Of a stretch of 64,000 nt of DNA, positions 33,057 to 41,417 are shown piece after piece. Position 1 is the stretch's first letter. Each line of letters opens with the position of its first letter. This stretch comes from Scatosoma sp045613545 (GTDB lineage Bacteria; Bacillota; Clostridia; Christensenellales; Borkfalkiaceae): positions 62,001 to 126,000 of the forward strand of contig JAZLBD010000006.1 in assembly GCA_045613545.1 (NCBI GenBank). Direction: 5' to 3'. The notes below the pieces were generated by a model that made no database searches, was not told where the DNA came from, and saw nothing but the letters and a program-made list of their open reading frames with translations. The position numbers and the translations under genes were made by a program.

Positions 33057-33434
33057 TTATTCTTCGTCTTTCGTATCGTCTTCCACGTGAATTTTTTTAA
33101 GCAATTCGTCCATCTTCGCCCCATACGACATACTGCCGTCCCAAAGGAAGGTCAAAGCAGGGACGGTACGCATCCGCATTACTTGCGAAAGCTCGTGACG
33201 AATAAACCCCGCGCTTTCCTCCACGGCGGAAAATGAGGAAAGTTTTTCCTCTTCGCTCGTTGCGTACACGCTTATATACACTTTTGCCGTTTTCAAATCG
33301 GGAGCGACGTCCACTTCCGTCACCGAAACGAGCCCTTTGAGTTTAGGGTTCGTCCCCTTGATTTTTAAGCGGATAATCTCGCTAATTTCCTTTTGATATT
33401 CGCCGTTCAAACGCGCCGTTCTTGCGATTTTCAT
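33057..33434 (-). CDS. rbfA: Ribosome-binding factor A
   Basis: 125 residues. The KH-like RbfA fold is seen in ARTARLNGEYQKEISEIIRLKIKGTNPKLKGLVSVTEVDVAPDLKTAKVYISVYA and FIRHELSQVMRMRTVPALTFLWDGS, given here only as landmarks. It assists late maturation of the 30S subunit and 16S 5' end. The ATG overlaps the infB stop as ATGA. Confidence 0.95.
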   Translation of the reverse strand: MKIARTARLNGEYQKEISEIIRLKIKGTNPKLKGLVSVTEVDVAPDLKTAKVYISVYATSEEEKLSSFSAVEESAGFIRHELSQVMRMRTVPALTFLWDGSMSYGAKMDELLKKIHVEDDTKDEE

Positions 33435-36025
33435 ACCGCTTTAATTTCCTCCGTCACGTAGCATTCGATCACGTCGCCGATGCGAATTTCGTTAAATCCT
33501 TCGATCGCGCAACCGCACTCAAAGCCGTAGGCAACTTCTTTCACGTCGTCCTTAAACCGTTTAAGTTGTTTCACTCCGCCCTCGCAAATCATAATATCTT
33601 CACGATAAATGCGAAGTTTTCCGCCTCTTACGATCTTGCCGTCCGTCACGTAGCAACCGGCAATCGTACCCGCGCCCGTAATGTTGAACGTTTGACGAAC
33701 TTCGCATTTGCCCGTAAGGATTTCGCGAAGCTTCGGCGCAAGCATACCTTTGAGCGCTTTTTCGATATCGTCCAAAAGTTCGTAAATGATACGATAGGAA
33801 CGAACGTCCACTTTCGAGCTTTCCGAAAGCCGTTTCGCGTTGGTGTCGGGACGGACGTTGAACCCGATGATAATCGCGTTCGCGCTGTCGGCGAGCATCA
33901 CGTCGCTCTCGTTGATCGCGCCCGCCGCCGAGTGAATGACTTTCACGCGCACTTCTTCGTTGGAAAGCTTTTCCAACGATTGCTTGACGGCCTCCACGCT
34001 CCCTTGCACGTCGCCCTTGACGATGAGGTTCAAGTTCTTCATCTTGCCCTCTTCCACTTGCGCGAATACGTCGTCGAGCGTGACTCTGCTTTGCTCTTTA
34101 ATCATGCTTTCTCTTTCTTTGTTCTTTCTTTCTTCTTGCACTTGTTTCATAAGCGCTTGATCGACCGCCATAATGCTATCGCCGGCGCTCGGCACTTCTT
34201 CAAACCCAAGAATGGAAACGGCAACGGAAGGTCCTGCCGATTTCACCGCTCTGCCCTTATCGTCGAACATCGCGCGGACCCTACCCATGGTCGTACCGGA
34301 GATGATATTATCCCCCGTTTTAAGCGTACCGTTTTGCACGATAATGCTTGCCACTGGGCCTTTGCCCTTGTCGAGTTTCGCTTCGATAATCGTACCTCTT
34401 GCAGGGCGATCGGGGTTTGCCTTAAGCTCTTGCATTTCCGCAACCAAGTTCACCGAATCGAGCAAATCGTCGATACCCATACCCGTCTTTGCGGACACGG
34501 GTACCACCATTACGTCCCCGCCCCATTCTTCGGGCACGAGTTCGTGTTCTATGAGTTCCTGTTTGACGCGGTCGGGATTGATTTCGTGTTTATCCATTTT
34601 ATTCATCGCGACGACGATCGGCACGTTCGCCGATTTCGCGTGATTGATCGCCTCTACCGTTTGTGGCATGATCCCGTCGTCCGCTGCAACGACGAGGATG
34701 ACGACGTCCGTCACTTGCGCGCCTCTTGCGCGCATCGCGGTAAACGCCGCGTGACCAGGCGTGTCGATAAAGGTGATTTGTTTGCCTTTTGCCGTCACCG
34801 TGTACGCGCCGATGCTTTGCGTAATACCGCCCGCTTCTCCGCTCGTCACCGAGGTTGCACGAATGCGGTCGAGTAGGGAGGTTTTCCCGTGGTCGACGTG
34901 CCCCATGACCGTCACGACGGGAGCGCGAAGCACGAGCTTGCTTTCGTCCTCTTCCACCGTGATATCTTTCAAGACGTCTTCCGCCGTCTTTTCCGGTTTG
35001 TATTCCAAATCAATCCCCAAATCGAGAGCGATAAGCGCCGCGTTTTCGTAATCAATCGAGTCGTTAATACTCTTCATAATACCGTCTTTGAAAAGACGTT
35101 TGGTGATTTCCACCGCCGAAATACCCAGCTTTTCCGAAAGCACTTTCAAAGGGATTTGTTCGGTCGTCACGACGGCGTGCTCGATCTTGATCGTAGGGAT
35201 TTCTTGGCGTTTTTGCTTTTTCGGTGCGCGCACCTTTCTATAACCCGTCTTATCCTCGTCGAAATCTTCGATCGACATACCTTGTTGCTTAATCAAAGTA
35301 CGCTTGGATACCGGTTTCTTTTCCACGTACACCTTTTCGAAATTCTTCTTTTTCGCTTGCGAGGAGAATTGTTTTCCCTCTTTACCCATCATAGGCAAAC
35401 CGCTAGCCACAGGCGCGCTCGGTTGCGGACGGGGACCGGGTTGACGAGGACGATCCCCCGTCTTCTCTGCGCGAGGCGCAAAACCCGCGCGTTCGCCCGT
35501 AGGTCGAGGACGGTAGCTCGAGCTTCCGCTTTCCGTACCCGGTTTTGCAATATATACGCCTACCGCTTGGCCGTTGACAAAGCGCATGGGAGGTCGCTTT
35601 GCGCCGATAGGACGGGCGGGCGTTTCCGGTTTTTCTGCCGGTCTATTTTCCTCTGTCTTGGGAGGTTCCGCTTTCACTTCTTCTTGATCGGGTACAGGGA
35701 CGGTTTCAATCGTGGGAGTTTCCACGACCTCTTCCACCGCTTTTTCTTCTTTTTTCTTTTCTTCCAAAGCGAGTTTTTTAGCGAGTTTTTCCGCCTCTTT
35801 TCTTTCTTTTTCCGCTTGTTTTTCAAGCTCCTTTTGAAGGGCGAGTTCTCTTTCTTTCGCCTCGGCTGCCTCGCGTTCCGCTTTCATCGTTTCCAAGGTG
35901 GAAATCTTTTTCAAAATTTCCCCTAAGCGTTGTTCCGTGGCAGACAAACGCTTTTGCAATTCTCCGAGGTTTTTATCGTCGAGTAATTCTTTTACACTCT
36001 CCACGCTTTCATATTTTTTTGCCAT
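33431..36025 (-). CDS. infB: Translation initiation factor IF-2
   Basis: 864 residues. The N-terminal ~290 residues are low-complexity (Lys/Glu-rich then Pro/Arg-rich), followed by the IF2 N-domain and the GTPase domain with GHVDHGKTSLLD near 375, DTPGHAAF and NKMDK, then domains II-IV (RGTIIEAKLDKGKGPVA; GDVQGSVEAVKQSL; TGKCEVRQTFNITGAGTIAGCYV). It places initiator tRNA on the ribosome. ATG with GGAGGAAGGAA upstream. Core gene of the operon. Confidence 0.97.
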   Translation of the reverse strand: MAKKYESVESVKELLDDKNLGELQKRLSATEQRLGEILKKISTLETMKAEREAAEAKERELALQKELEKQAEKERKEAEKLAKKLALEEKKKEEKAVEEVVETPTIETVPVPDQEEVKAEPPKTEENRPAEKPETPARPIGAKRPPMRFVNGQAVGVYIAKPGTESGSSSYRPRPTGERAGFAPRAEKTGDRPRQPGPRPQPSAPVASGLPMMGKEGKQFSSQAKKKNFEKVYVEKKPVSKRTLIKQQGMSIEDFDEDKTGYRKVRAPKKQKRQEIPTIKIEHAVVTTEQIPLKVLSEKLGISAVEITKRLFKDGIMKSINDSIDYENAALIALDLGIDLEYKPEKTAEDVLKDITVEEDESKLVLRAPVVTVMGHVDHGKTSLLDRIRATSVTSGEAGGITQSIGAYTVTAKGKQITFIDTPGHAAFTAMRARGAQVTDVVILVVAADDGIMPQTVEAINHAKSANVPIVVAMNKMDKHEINPDRVKQELIEHELVPEEWGGDVMVVPVSAKTGMGIDDLLDSVNLVAEMQELKANPDRPARGTIIEAKLDKGKGPVASIIVQNGTLKTGDNIISGTTMGRVRAMFDDKGRAVKSAGPSVAVSILGFEEVPSAGDSIMAVDQALMKQVQEERKNKERESMIKEQSRVTLDDVFAQVEEGKMKNLNLIVKGDVQGSVEAVKQSLEKLSNEEVRVKVIHSAAGAINESDVMLADSANAIIIGFNVRPDTNAKRLSESSKVDVRSYRIIYELLDDIEKALKGMLAPKLREILTGKCEVRQTFNITGAGTIAGCYVTDGKIVRGGKLRIYREDIMICEGGVKQLKRFKDDVKEVAYGFECGCAIEGFNEIRIGDVIECYVTEEIKAV

Positions 36026-36029
36026 AAAT

Positions 36030-36359
36030 TCAGTTCCTTCCTCCCGAATATATTTTCCATTCGTCTAAGCGTTCAGCCTCTTGCAAGATTGCCGACGCTA
36101 AATTTTTTTCTTGCACCCCAACCGCTTTTACGCTCGGTCGACGTAAGAGTTCTCCCAGCCGTCCGCTCGGGCAAACGAGCAAGGGACAGGAAAACTTTTC
36201 CTGCAAGTATACCATATTTTTCATCGCTTTTTCTGAGAGCGATTCGTCCGCAAGAAGTAGAATCATCTTCTTTTTTTCTTCTAATTGGTCGAGCCCCCAA
36301 ACGACTTTCCCCGCTTTGATACAAAACCCTAAATAGGTCTCTATTTTACCGTTTTGCAA
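36030..36359 (-). CDS. ylxQ: L7Ae-family K-turn RNA-binding protein YlxQ
   Basis: 109 residues. KIETYLGFCIKAGKVVWGLDQLE and the ADESLSEKAMKNM region match L7Ae/YlxQ proteins of the nusA operon, which bind kink-turn RNA. The start is a TTG at 36357-36359, 7 nt after an excellent AGGAGG inside the end of rnpM; the frames overlap by 14 bp. Five bases separate it from infB. Confidence 0.87.
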   Translation of the reverse strand: MQNGKIETYLGFCIKAGKVVWGLDQLEEKKKMILLLADESLSEKAMKNMVYLQEKFSCPLLVCPSGRLGELLRRPSVKAVGVQEKNLASAILQEAERLDEWKIYSGGRN

Positions 36360-36615
36360 AAAAAGCCTCCTCTAATTCCGTATATACCTCGCTTGGCACG
36401 TTGATCGAAAACGTTTTGTTGATCAACTTATATTTCACGAGTTTTTTAAGACAATCTTCGACGTCGCAAAGATAGGCGCCACGCCCTGGCGCTTTGCCCG
36501 AAAAGTCCAAAAAGATCTTACCCTCGGCGTTTTTCACAACGCGAAGCATCTCTTTTTTTGCTTTCATCTCTCGACAAGCCAGACACATTCTTTGCGGGGT
36601 TTTATCCTTTGTCAT
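36346..36615 (-). CDS. rnpM: YlxR-family protein RnpM (RNase P modulator)
   Basis: 89 residues. The family signature is RMCLACREMKAKKEMLRVV and GKAPGRGAYLC with an additional cysteine pair. Members bind RNA and modulate RNase P in Bacillus. The ATG overlaps the nusA stop as ATGA. Part of the nusA-rnpM-ylxQ-infB order. Confidence 0.92.
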   Translation of the reverse strand: MTKDKTPQRMCLACREMKAKKEMLRVVKNAEGKIFLDFSGKAPGRGAYLCDVEDCLKKLVKYKLINKTFSINVPSEVYTELEEAFFAKR

Positions 36616-37721
36616 TCTTCTTCGCTTTGCTCCTCTTTTTCTTCGAAGTCAAGGGGGGTAATCCCTTGTTCCGTAGCGACCGTTTCGCTCTTGACGTCGA
36701 TCTTCCAGCTCGTCAAACGCGCCGCAAGACGGGCGTTTTGTCCGTTTCTACCGATCGCCAAAGAAAGCTTATCGTCGGGTACGACGACGATCGCCGATTT
36801 TTCACCCGTTTGTTTTACGTATTTCACCGTTGCGGGCGAGAGCGCTTTAGAAATAAATTCAAGCTCGAATTCGCTCCAAGGCACGATGTCGATCTTTTCT
36901 CCGCCGAGTTCTTCCACGACCGCGTTCACGCGCGAGCCTCTATTGCCTACGCAAGCGCCGACGGCGTCCACTCTTTCGTCCGAGGAGGCGATTGCCATCT
37001 TCGTTCTATAACCTGCTTCACGGGAAATCGCTTTGATTTCCACCATACCGTTCTTAATTTCGGGGACTTGCTCTTCAAAGAGTTTTTTCACAAGCCCGGG
37101 CGCAGCGCGGGATACGAGGATTTGCGAATTTTTACCGCTATTTCTCACACGGCGCACGAACACTTTCAATCTATCCCCCGCCATATATTTTTCCGTGGGA
37201 GTTTGGTCTTGAGGCAACATAACGCCGTCCACTTTCTTGTCTTCGAGTTCGACGTATACGTTTTTTTCGTCCACTTTGCGAACGATCCCCTCCATAAGTT
37301 CTCCCTCTTTATCCGAGAATACCGAGAACATATTGTCCCGTTCCGCTTCGTGCAATTTTTGCAAAATCACTTGTTTTGCCGTTTGCGCCGCAATACGGCC
37401 GAAGTTTTTAGGCACGAACGTGTGTACGATTTCGTCGCCCTCCTCGTAGCGCTCGTCCAAAAGTTTTGCGTCCTCTACGGAAATTTCTTTGTCCTTATCC
37501 GTCACTTCCGTCACGACTTTTTGCACTGCCTTAAACTCCAAAACGCCTACTTCTCTGTCGTATTCCACAAATACTTCCGCACCGCCATCGTATTGCTTTT
37601 TATACGCCGACGTGAGCGCGTTTTTGAGGGTTTCCATAAACACTTCTTCGTCAATCCCTTTTTCTTTCACCAAGTCGGAAAGAGCCGCAAAGAATTCGTT
37701 TTTGTCCATCTTGTTATCCAT
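36612..37721 (-). CDS. nusA: Transcription termination/antitermination factor NusA
   Basis: 369 residues, the Gram-positive length without C-terminal acidic repeats. The N-terminal RNA-polymerase-binding domain (1-130) is followed by an S1 domain (EGELMEGIVRKVDEKNVYVEL) and two KH domains (GACVGNRGSRVNAVVEELGGEKIDIV; LAIGRNGQNARLAARLT). It binds paused RNA polymerase and nascent RNA. ATG with AGGAG upstream; 35 bp after rimP. Confidence 0.96.
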   Translation of the reverse strand: MDNKMDKNEFFAALSDLVKEKGIDEEVFMETLKNALTSAYKKQYDGGAEVFVEYDREVGVLEFKAVQKVVTEVTDKDKEISVEDAKLLDERYEEGDEIVHTFVPKNFGRIAAQTAKQVILQKLHEAERDNMFSVFSDKEGELMEGIVRKVDEKNVYVELEDKKVDGVMLPQDQTPTEKYMAGDRLKVFVRRVRNSGKNSQILVSRAAPGLVKKLFEEQVPEIKNGMVEIKAISREAGYRTKMAIASSDERVDAVGACVGNRGSRVNAVVEELGGEKIDIVPWSEFELEFISKALSPATVKYVKQTGEKSAIVVVPDDKLSLAIGRNGQNARLAARLTSWKIDVKSETVATEQGITPLDFEEKEEQSEEE

Positions 37722-37756
37722 TTTTTATAATTCTCCTAATTTATTTCTTCTTATTT

Positions 37757-38224
37757 TCAATCGTTAAAATCAATGGCGACACAAGCTTTTGCGATCTTGC
37801 TTCTTTCTAGCTTGCTTTCCACGCCATCCTCGCTAAGTAGCACCAAATTGTTGTCGTCAAAACCCAAAAGCACCGCCTCGAAAGTCTTTTTTCCCTTTTG
37901 CGGAGCAAAGAGCTTAATCTCTAATTTCTGTCCAAGCTTGCGCTCGAAATCACGGTTGGTTTTGAGCGGTCGATCAAGCCCTAGACTCGAAACGTTTAAG
38001 GTGTAGGGCACGCCGAACGTCGGATCAATCTCGTCGAGCAGTTCGTCGATCGCGCGGTGGAAGGTTTCGCAAACGTTCAAGTCCACGCCCGTTTCCTTGT
38101 CGATAAACACCGTTAAAGCCGGCTCTCTACCCTGCTTAAACTCCACTTCCGCAACTTCGATCCCTTGCGCGGTGGCAATCGGTTCGAGGGCGCGTTTAAT
38201 CTCTTCCATCGGTTTAATTTTCAA
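37757..38224 (-). CDS. rimP: Ribosome maturation factor RimP
   Basis: About 155 residues from the proposed TTG at 38222-38224, which lies 7 nt after GGAGGT; the next ATG (38207-38209) is 12 nt beyond it. RimP landmarks: GIEVAEVEF, LTVFIDKETGVDLNVCETFHRAIDELLDE, PYTLNVSSLGLDRPLKTNRDFER and the C-terminal SH3-like domain. It helps assemble the 30S subunit. First gene of the nusA-infB operon; a long perfect hairpin occupies its leader. Confidence 0.9.
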   Translation of the reverse strand: MKIKPMEEIKRALEPIATAQGIEVAEVEFKQGREPALTVFIDKETGVDLNVCETFHRAIDELLDEIDPTFGVPYTLNVSSLGLDRPLKTNRDFERKLGQKLEIKLFAPQKGKKTFEAVLLGFDDNNLVLLSEDGVESKLERSKIAKACVAIDFND

Positions 38225-38245
38225 CCTTACTACCTCCACATAGCA

Positions 38246-38277
38246 ATATTGAGAGTGGGCAGACCCACTCTCAATAT
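38246..38277 (-). promoter_or_regulatory. Leader hairpin of the rimP-nusA-infB operon
   Basis: A 14-bp perfect inverted repeat (atattgagagtggg 38246-38259 with cccactctcaatat 38264-38277), 4-nt loop. It lies within the 5' leader, between the start of transcription and the GGAGG of rimP. There is no following U-run, so it is not a standard terminator. Confidence 0.75.
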
Positions 38278-38301
38278 CATTTCTGATTATCAAGTGCCTT
38301 C

Positions 38302-38330
38302 ATTATAGCATATTCAAACTATGTTTGCAA
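38302..38330 (-). promoter_or_regulatory. Promoter of the rimP-nusA-infB operon
   Basis: Minus strand: TTGCAA (38325-38330), 17-bp spacer, TATAAT (38302-38307). Confidence 0.8.
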
Positions 38331-38369
38331 CTATTTTTGACACCTTTTCCATTTTTTTCTTCCCTACCG

Positions 38370-39908
38370 TCAAAGAGGGAGAGTTTTGCGTTTTTTGACA
38401 AGTTCGATAAAGCACTTTGCCGTCACGAGCGCGTCCTCGTACGCGCGGTGGTGATGGAAGGAAAATCCGTAGTAATCGGCGATCGTGTTGAGTTTGAAAT
38501 TGCTCACTTCCCCGCGCAAAAGTTCCCTTGCCATATCGCAAGTGTCGAATTCCCTATTTTCAAAATAATACCCTTGCTCTCCGCCGTACAACCGAATAAA
38601 CCGACAGTCGAACGGAGCGTTATGCGCGACGAGGTAAGCGTCCCCTACGAATTTGCAAAAATCGGGCAACACTTCTTCGATGGTGGGCGCTCCCACCAAG
38701 TCCTCGTCGACGATCCCTGTAAGTTCGACGATTTTTGCGGGAAGTTTATCGGGACACGCTACGAACGAGGAAAACTTTTCCACGACTTCCCCCCCTACCA
38801 ATTTCACCGCGCCGATCTCGATGATTTTATCGGGTTTTCCCATTGCGGGATTGTTGTTCGTTCCCGTCGTTTCCAAATCGAACACGACGAAGACGTTTTC
38901 TTTAAGGTCTTTCGGTTTTTCTTGCCGATCGAAAAACCCCGTTTGCGTATAGTCCACGTACGGCTCGGGGAAAACGGTGTGATAGTGCATCGGCACGGGT
39001 TTCCCCTCTTTCTTTTGCGGAACGAATCCCACGGGCGGACGCCCGTAATTGATCTTTTTCGCGGTAAACGAAAGGTTGTCGTTATACCGTTCGTTTGCGC
39101 CGATCACTGTGATAAAATCGCCGATTTGAAGTGCTTGGATCTTTTCGATCGTGAGCTTTTTAGGAAAATAAGAAAGGCGCATCGTACCCGATCCGTCGTC
39201 CAGCGAAAGAGTGTAATACGTCTTTCCTTTTTTGGAAATTTTCTCTTGCATAAAAAGGATTTTTCCGCAAATCACGACGTTGTCTTTTTCCCCCTCGACG
39301 TCGGCTATGTAGGTAGCCGTCGTTGGGATCTCGTCCGCGCCGTCGATTTTTTCAAAACCCTCTACGGGGAAAGTCCGAACGCTCGAGGAAACGAACGCCT
39401 CTTCGAGCATTTGTTCTTCTTCGTAAACCCGTTCCTTTTCCACGACTCGTACGTTGCCGTAAAAAGTTCCCGGATAGGTCGATTGCAGATAGCGACTGAC
39501 CTCGTCTAAAATATTCCCCGACGAGAACAAACTTTGTTCTCCCGAAGCGATGTCGAAACTGAAAACCGCACCGTTTTCCATTCGCTCGATATGCACGTCT
39601 TTCTTCTCGAAAAAAGCGGAGGCGGCGGGGAAATTCTTTTGCATAAACTCGTAGATACGATCGCGCAAAATTTCTTCGTCCGCCACCCGTTTGACGATGC
39701 GGACGGACACGGAAAAATCGCTCGGCGCCACCTTTTTCGTGACGGCGAGCGCCCGTTCTTCCTCTTCCGACGTATGCGTGCGATCGGTGACGAGGAAAAA
39801 CTCCGCTTTCATTCTCTTTTCATCGACGGTAATCCCCACCAAAATGGCGTTTTTCAAACCGTCGGATTGCCGTATTTCTTGCAAATACGATTCCGTAATA
39901 TTATTCAT
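38370..39908 (-). CDS. PolC-like head protein: N-terminal region, OB fold and 3'-5' exonuclease, no PHP or polymerase
   Basis: 512 residues. Residues about 1-190 resemble the PolC N-terminal region; an OB fold at about 215-300 (VVICGKILFMQEKISKKGKT) aligns with the PolC OB domain; a DnaQ-type exonuclease fills about 345-510 with FDLETTGT (Exo I), AHNAPFDCRF (Exo II) and HHRAYEDAL (Exo III), so it should be active. In PolC a PHP domain flanks the exonuclease and about 800 polymerase residues follow; both are absent. The locus ispG-[this gene]-rimP-nusA is the normal place of polC in Firmicutes. Its ATG overlaps the ispG end. Likely a proofreading or processing exonuclease derived from PolC. 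Confidence 0.85.
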   Translation of the reverse strand: MNNITESYLQEIRQSDGLKNAILVGITVDEKRMKAEFFLVTDRTHTSEEEERALAVTKKVAPSDFSVSVRIVKRVADEEILRDRIYEFMQKNFPAASAFFEKKDVHIERMENGAVFSFDIASGEQSLFSSGNILDEVSRYLQSTYPGTFYGNVRVVEKERVYEEEQMLEEAFVSSSVRTFPVEGFEKIDGADEIPTTATYIADVEGEKDNVVICGKILFMQEKISKKGKTYYTLSLDDGSGTMRLSYFPKKLTIEKIQALQIGDFITVIGANERYNDNLSFTAKKINYGRPPVGFVPQKKEGKPVPMHYHTVFPEPYVDYTQTGFFDRQEKPKDLKENVFVVFDLETTGTNNNPAMGKPDKIIEIGAVKLVGGEVVEKFSSFVACPDKLPAKIVELTGIVDEDLVGAPTIEEVLPDFCKFVGDAYLVAHNAPFDCRFIRLYGGEQGYYFENREFDTCDMARELLRGEVSNFKLNTIADYYGFSFHHHRAYEDALVTAKCFIELVKKRKTLPL

Positions 39909-40941
39909 CTATCAACCTTTTCAGTTCGGCGAAAAACTCTTCTTCCGCCTCTTCGTTTGCTACTTTTTTATAAGGCTCTCCCTTTTTGAAAATCAGGCAA
40001 TTTCCCTTGCCTCCCGCAATCCCCAAATCGGCGTCTTTCGCTTCGCCCGGTCCGTTGACGACGCAACCCATCACCGCTACTTTCAAGCGTTTTCGATAGG
40101 GAAAAACGAAATCCGCCACCTTTTTAGCGAGGCGCATACTCTCCCATTCGCATCTTCCACACGTAGGACAAGCCACCACTTCGATATACTCTTTTTCCAG
40201 TCCCAACGCACGCAAAATCCCTTTCCCTGCGATCACTTCTTTGACGGGGTCGTCCGAAAGAGAAACACGAATGGTGTCGCCGATCCCTTTGAGAAGCAAA
40301 GACCCGATCCCAATCGAGGATTTGATGATTCCCTCGCGCTCCGTCCCTGCCTCCGTCACCCCAAGGTGCAAGGGATAATCGCATTTTTCGTGCAATTTCT
40401 CATACGCTTCGACGGTCAAAGGCACGGAAGAAGCCTTGACTGAAAGGACGATATCTTCCACCCCGTATTTTTCAAAAACGCGCGCGCCTAAAAGGGCGCT
40501 TTCTACGAGCGCGTCCGCGCTTTTTCCGTACTTTTTCAAAAAACTTTTTTCTATACTGCCCGTATTTGCGCCTACGCGGACGGGGATTTTATGCGTTTTT
40601 ATGCAGTCCGCCACCCGCTCAATATCCCTCACTCCACCTATGTTCCCAGGATTGATACGCACCTTGTCCGCGCCGTTTTCTATCGCTAAAACAGCAAGAT
40701 TGGGGCAGAAATGGATGTCGGCGACGACGGGGAGGTTTATTTGCGCTTTCACCTCGCGAAGAGCGTAGGCGTCCGACTCGTCCGCAACGGCTACGCGCAC
40801 GATATCGCACCCGACTGCTTCCAGCCGAGCGATCTCGTCCACCGTCTTTTTCACCTCCGCGGTTTTGGTGGTCGTCATCGATTGCACGAGGATTTTATCC
40901 CCGCCGATGATCGCGCTACCTACGCTCACCCTTTTGCTCAT
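39901..40941 (-). CDS. ispG: (E)-4-hydroxy-3-methylbut-2-enyl-diphosphate synthase
   Basis: 346 residues, [4Fe-4S] enzyme of the MEP isoprenoid pathway. The TIM barrel (IGGDKILVQSMTTTKTAE; LPVVADIHF; KVRINPGNIG) is followed by the cluster-binding part: CPTCGRCE near 258 and GCVVNGPGEA. It converts MEcPP to HMBPP. The ATG overlaps the nrdR stop as ATGA, and its own stop overlaps the start of the PolC-like gene. Confidence 0.96.
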   Translation of the reverse strand: MSKRVSVGSAIIGGDKILVQSMTTTKTAEVKKTVDEIARLEAVGCDIVRVAVADESDAYALREVKAQINLPVVADIHFCPNLAVLAIENGADKVRINPGNIGGVRDIERVADCIKTHKIPVRVGANTGSIEKSFLKKYGKSADALVESALLGARVFEKYGVEDIVLSVKASSVPLTVEAYEKLHEKCDYPLHLGVTEAGTEREGIIKSSIGIGSLLLKGIGDTIRVSLSDDPVKEVIAGKGILRALGLEKEYIEVVACPTCGRCEWESMRLAKKVADFVFPYRKRLKVAVMGCVVNGPGEAKDADLGIAGGKGNCLIFKKGEPYKKVANEEAEEEFFAELKRLIDE

Positions 40942-41402
40942 TTTCGCTTATCCTCTTTCATCATGAGTTTAAGTTCGGTCATAAACGAGGAAATATCCTT
41001 AAACGACCGATAGACGGACGCGTAGCGCACGTACGCTACTTCGTCCACTTTTTTCAAGCGTTCCATCACCATTTCACCGATCTCTTTCGACGTGATTTCG
41101 CTGTCCATTCTGTTATATACTTGCTTGGAAATATCCGCCACCATCTCGTCGATGATCTTCATGGGAACGGGGCGTTTTTCGCACGATTTTATAATTCCGC
41201 CACGCACTTTTTCCGCGTTGAACGCTTGACGAGTGCCGTTATTTTTTACGACGAGGATAGGAGACACTTCGATCGTTTCATAGGTGGTAAACCGCCGTCC
41301 GCAAGCGATACATTCCCGCCTTCTACGAATCGTTTTATCGTCTTCGGACGGACGAGAATCAATCACCTTACTTTCCGTGCAATCGCAATACAAACACTTC
41401 AT
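40938..41402 (-). CDS. nrdR: Transcriptional repressor NrdR
   Basis: 154 residues. A zinc ribbon (C3, C6, C31, C34; RRRRECIACGRRFTTYE) precedes the ATP-cone domain (LVVKNNGTRQAFNAEKVRGGI). It represses ribonucleotide-reductase genes according to dATP/ATP level. ATG with AGGAGAAG upstream; 15 bp after rarA. Confidence 0.97.
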   Translation of the reverse strand: MKCLYCDCTESKVIDSRPSEDDKTIRRRRECIACGRRFTTYETIEVSPILVVKNNGTRQAFNAEKVRGGIIKSCEKRPVPMKIIDEMVADISKQVYNRMDSEITSKEIGEMVMERLKKVDEVAYVRYASVYRSFKDISSFMTELKLMMKEDKRK

Positions 41403-41417
41403 TTTTCTCTTCTCCTT

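Noticed and set aside
33422..34876. A 484-residue plus-strand open frame opposite infB
   Set aside because: Shadow of infB; composition dominated by His, Phe and Arg and no recognisable domain.
36558..37730. A 390-residue plus-strand open frame opposite nusA
   Set aside because: Shadow of nusA, with the same antisense composition.
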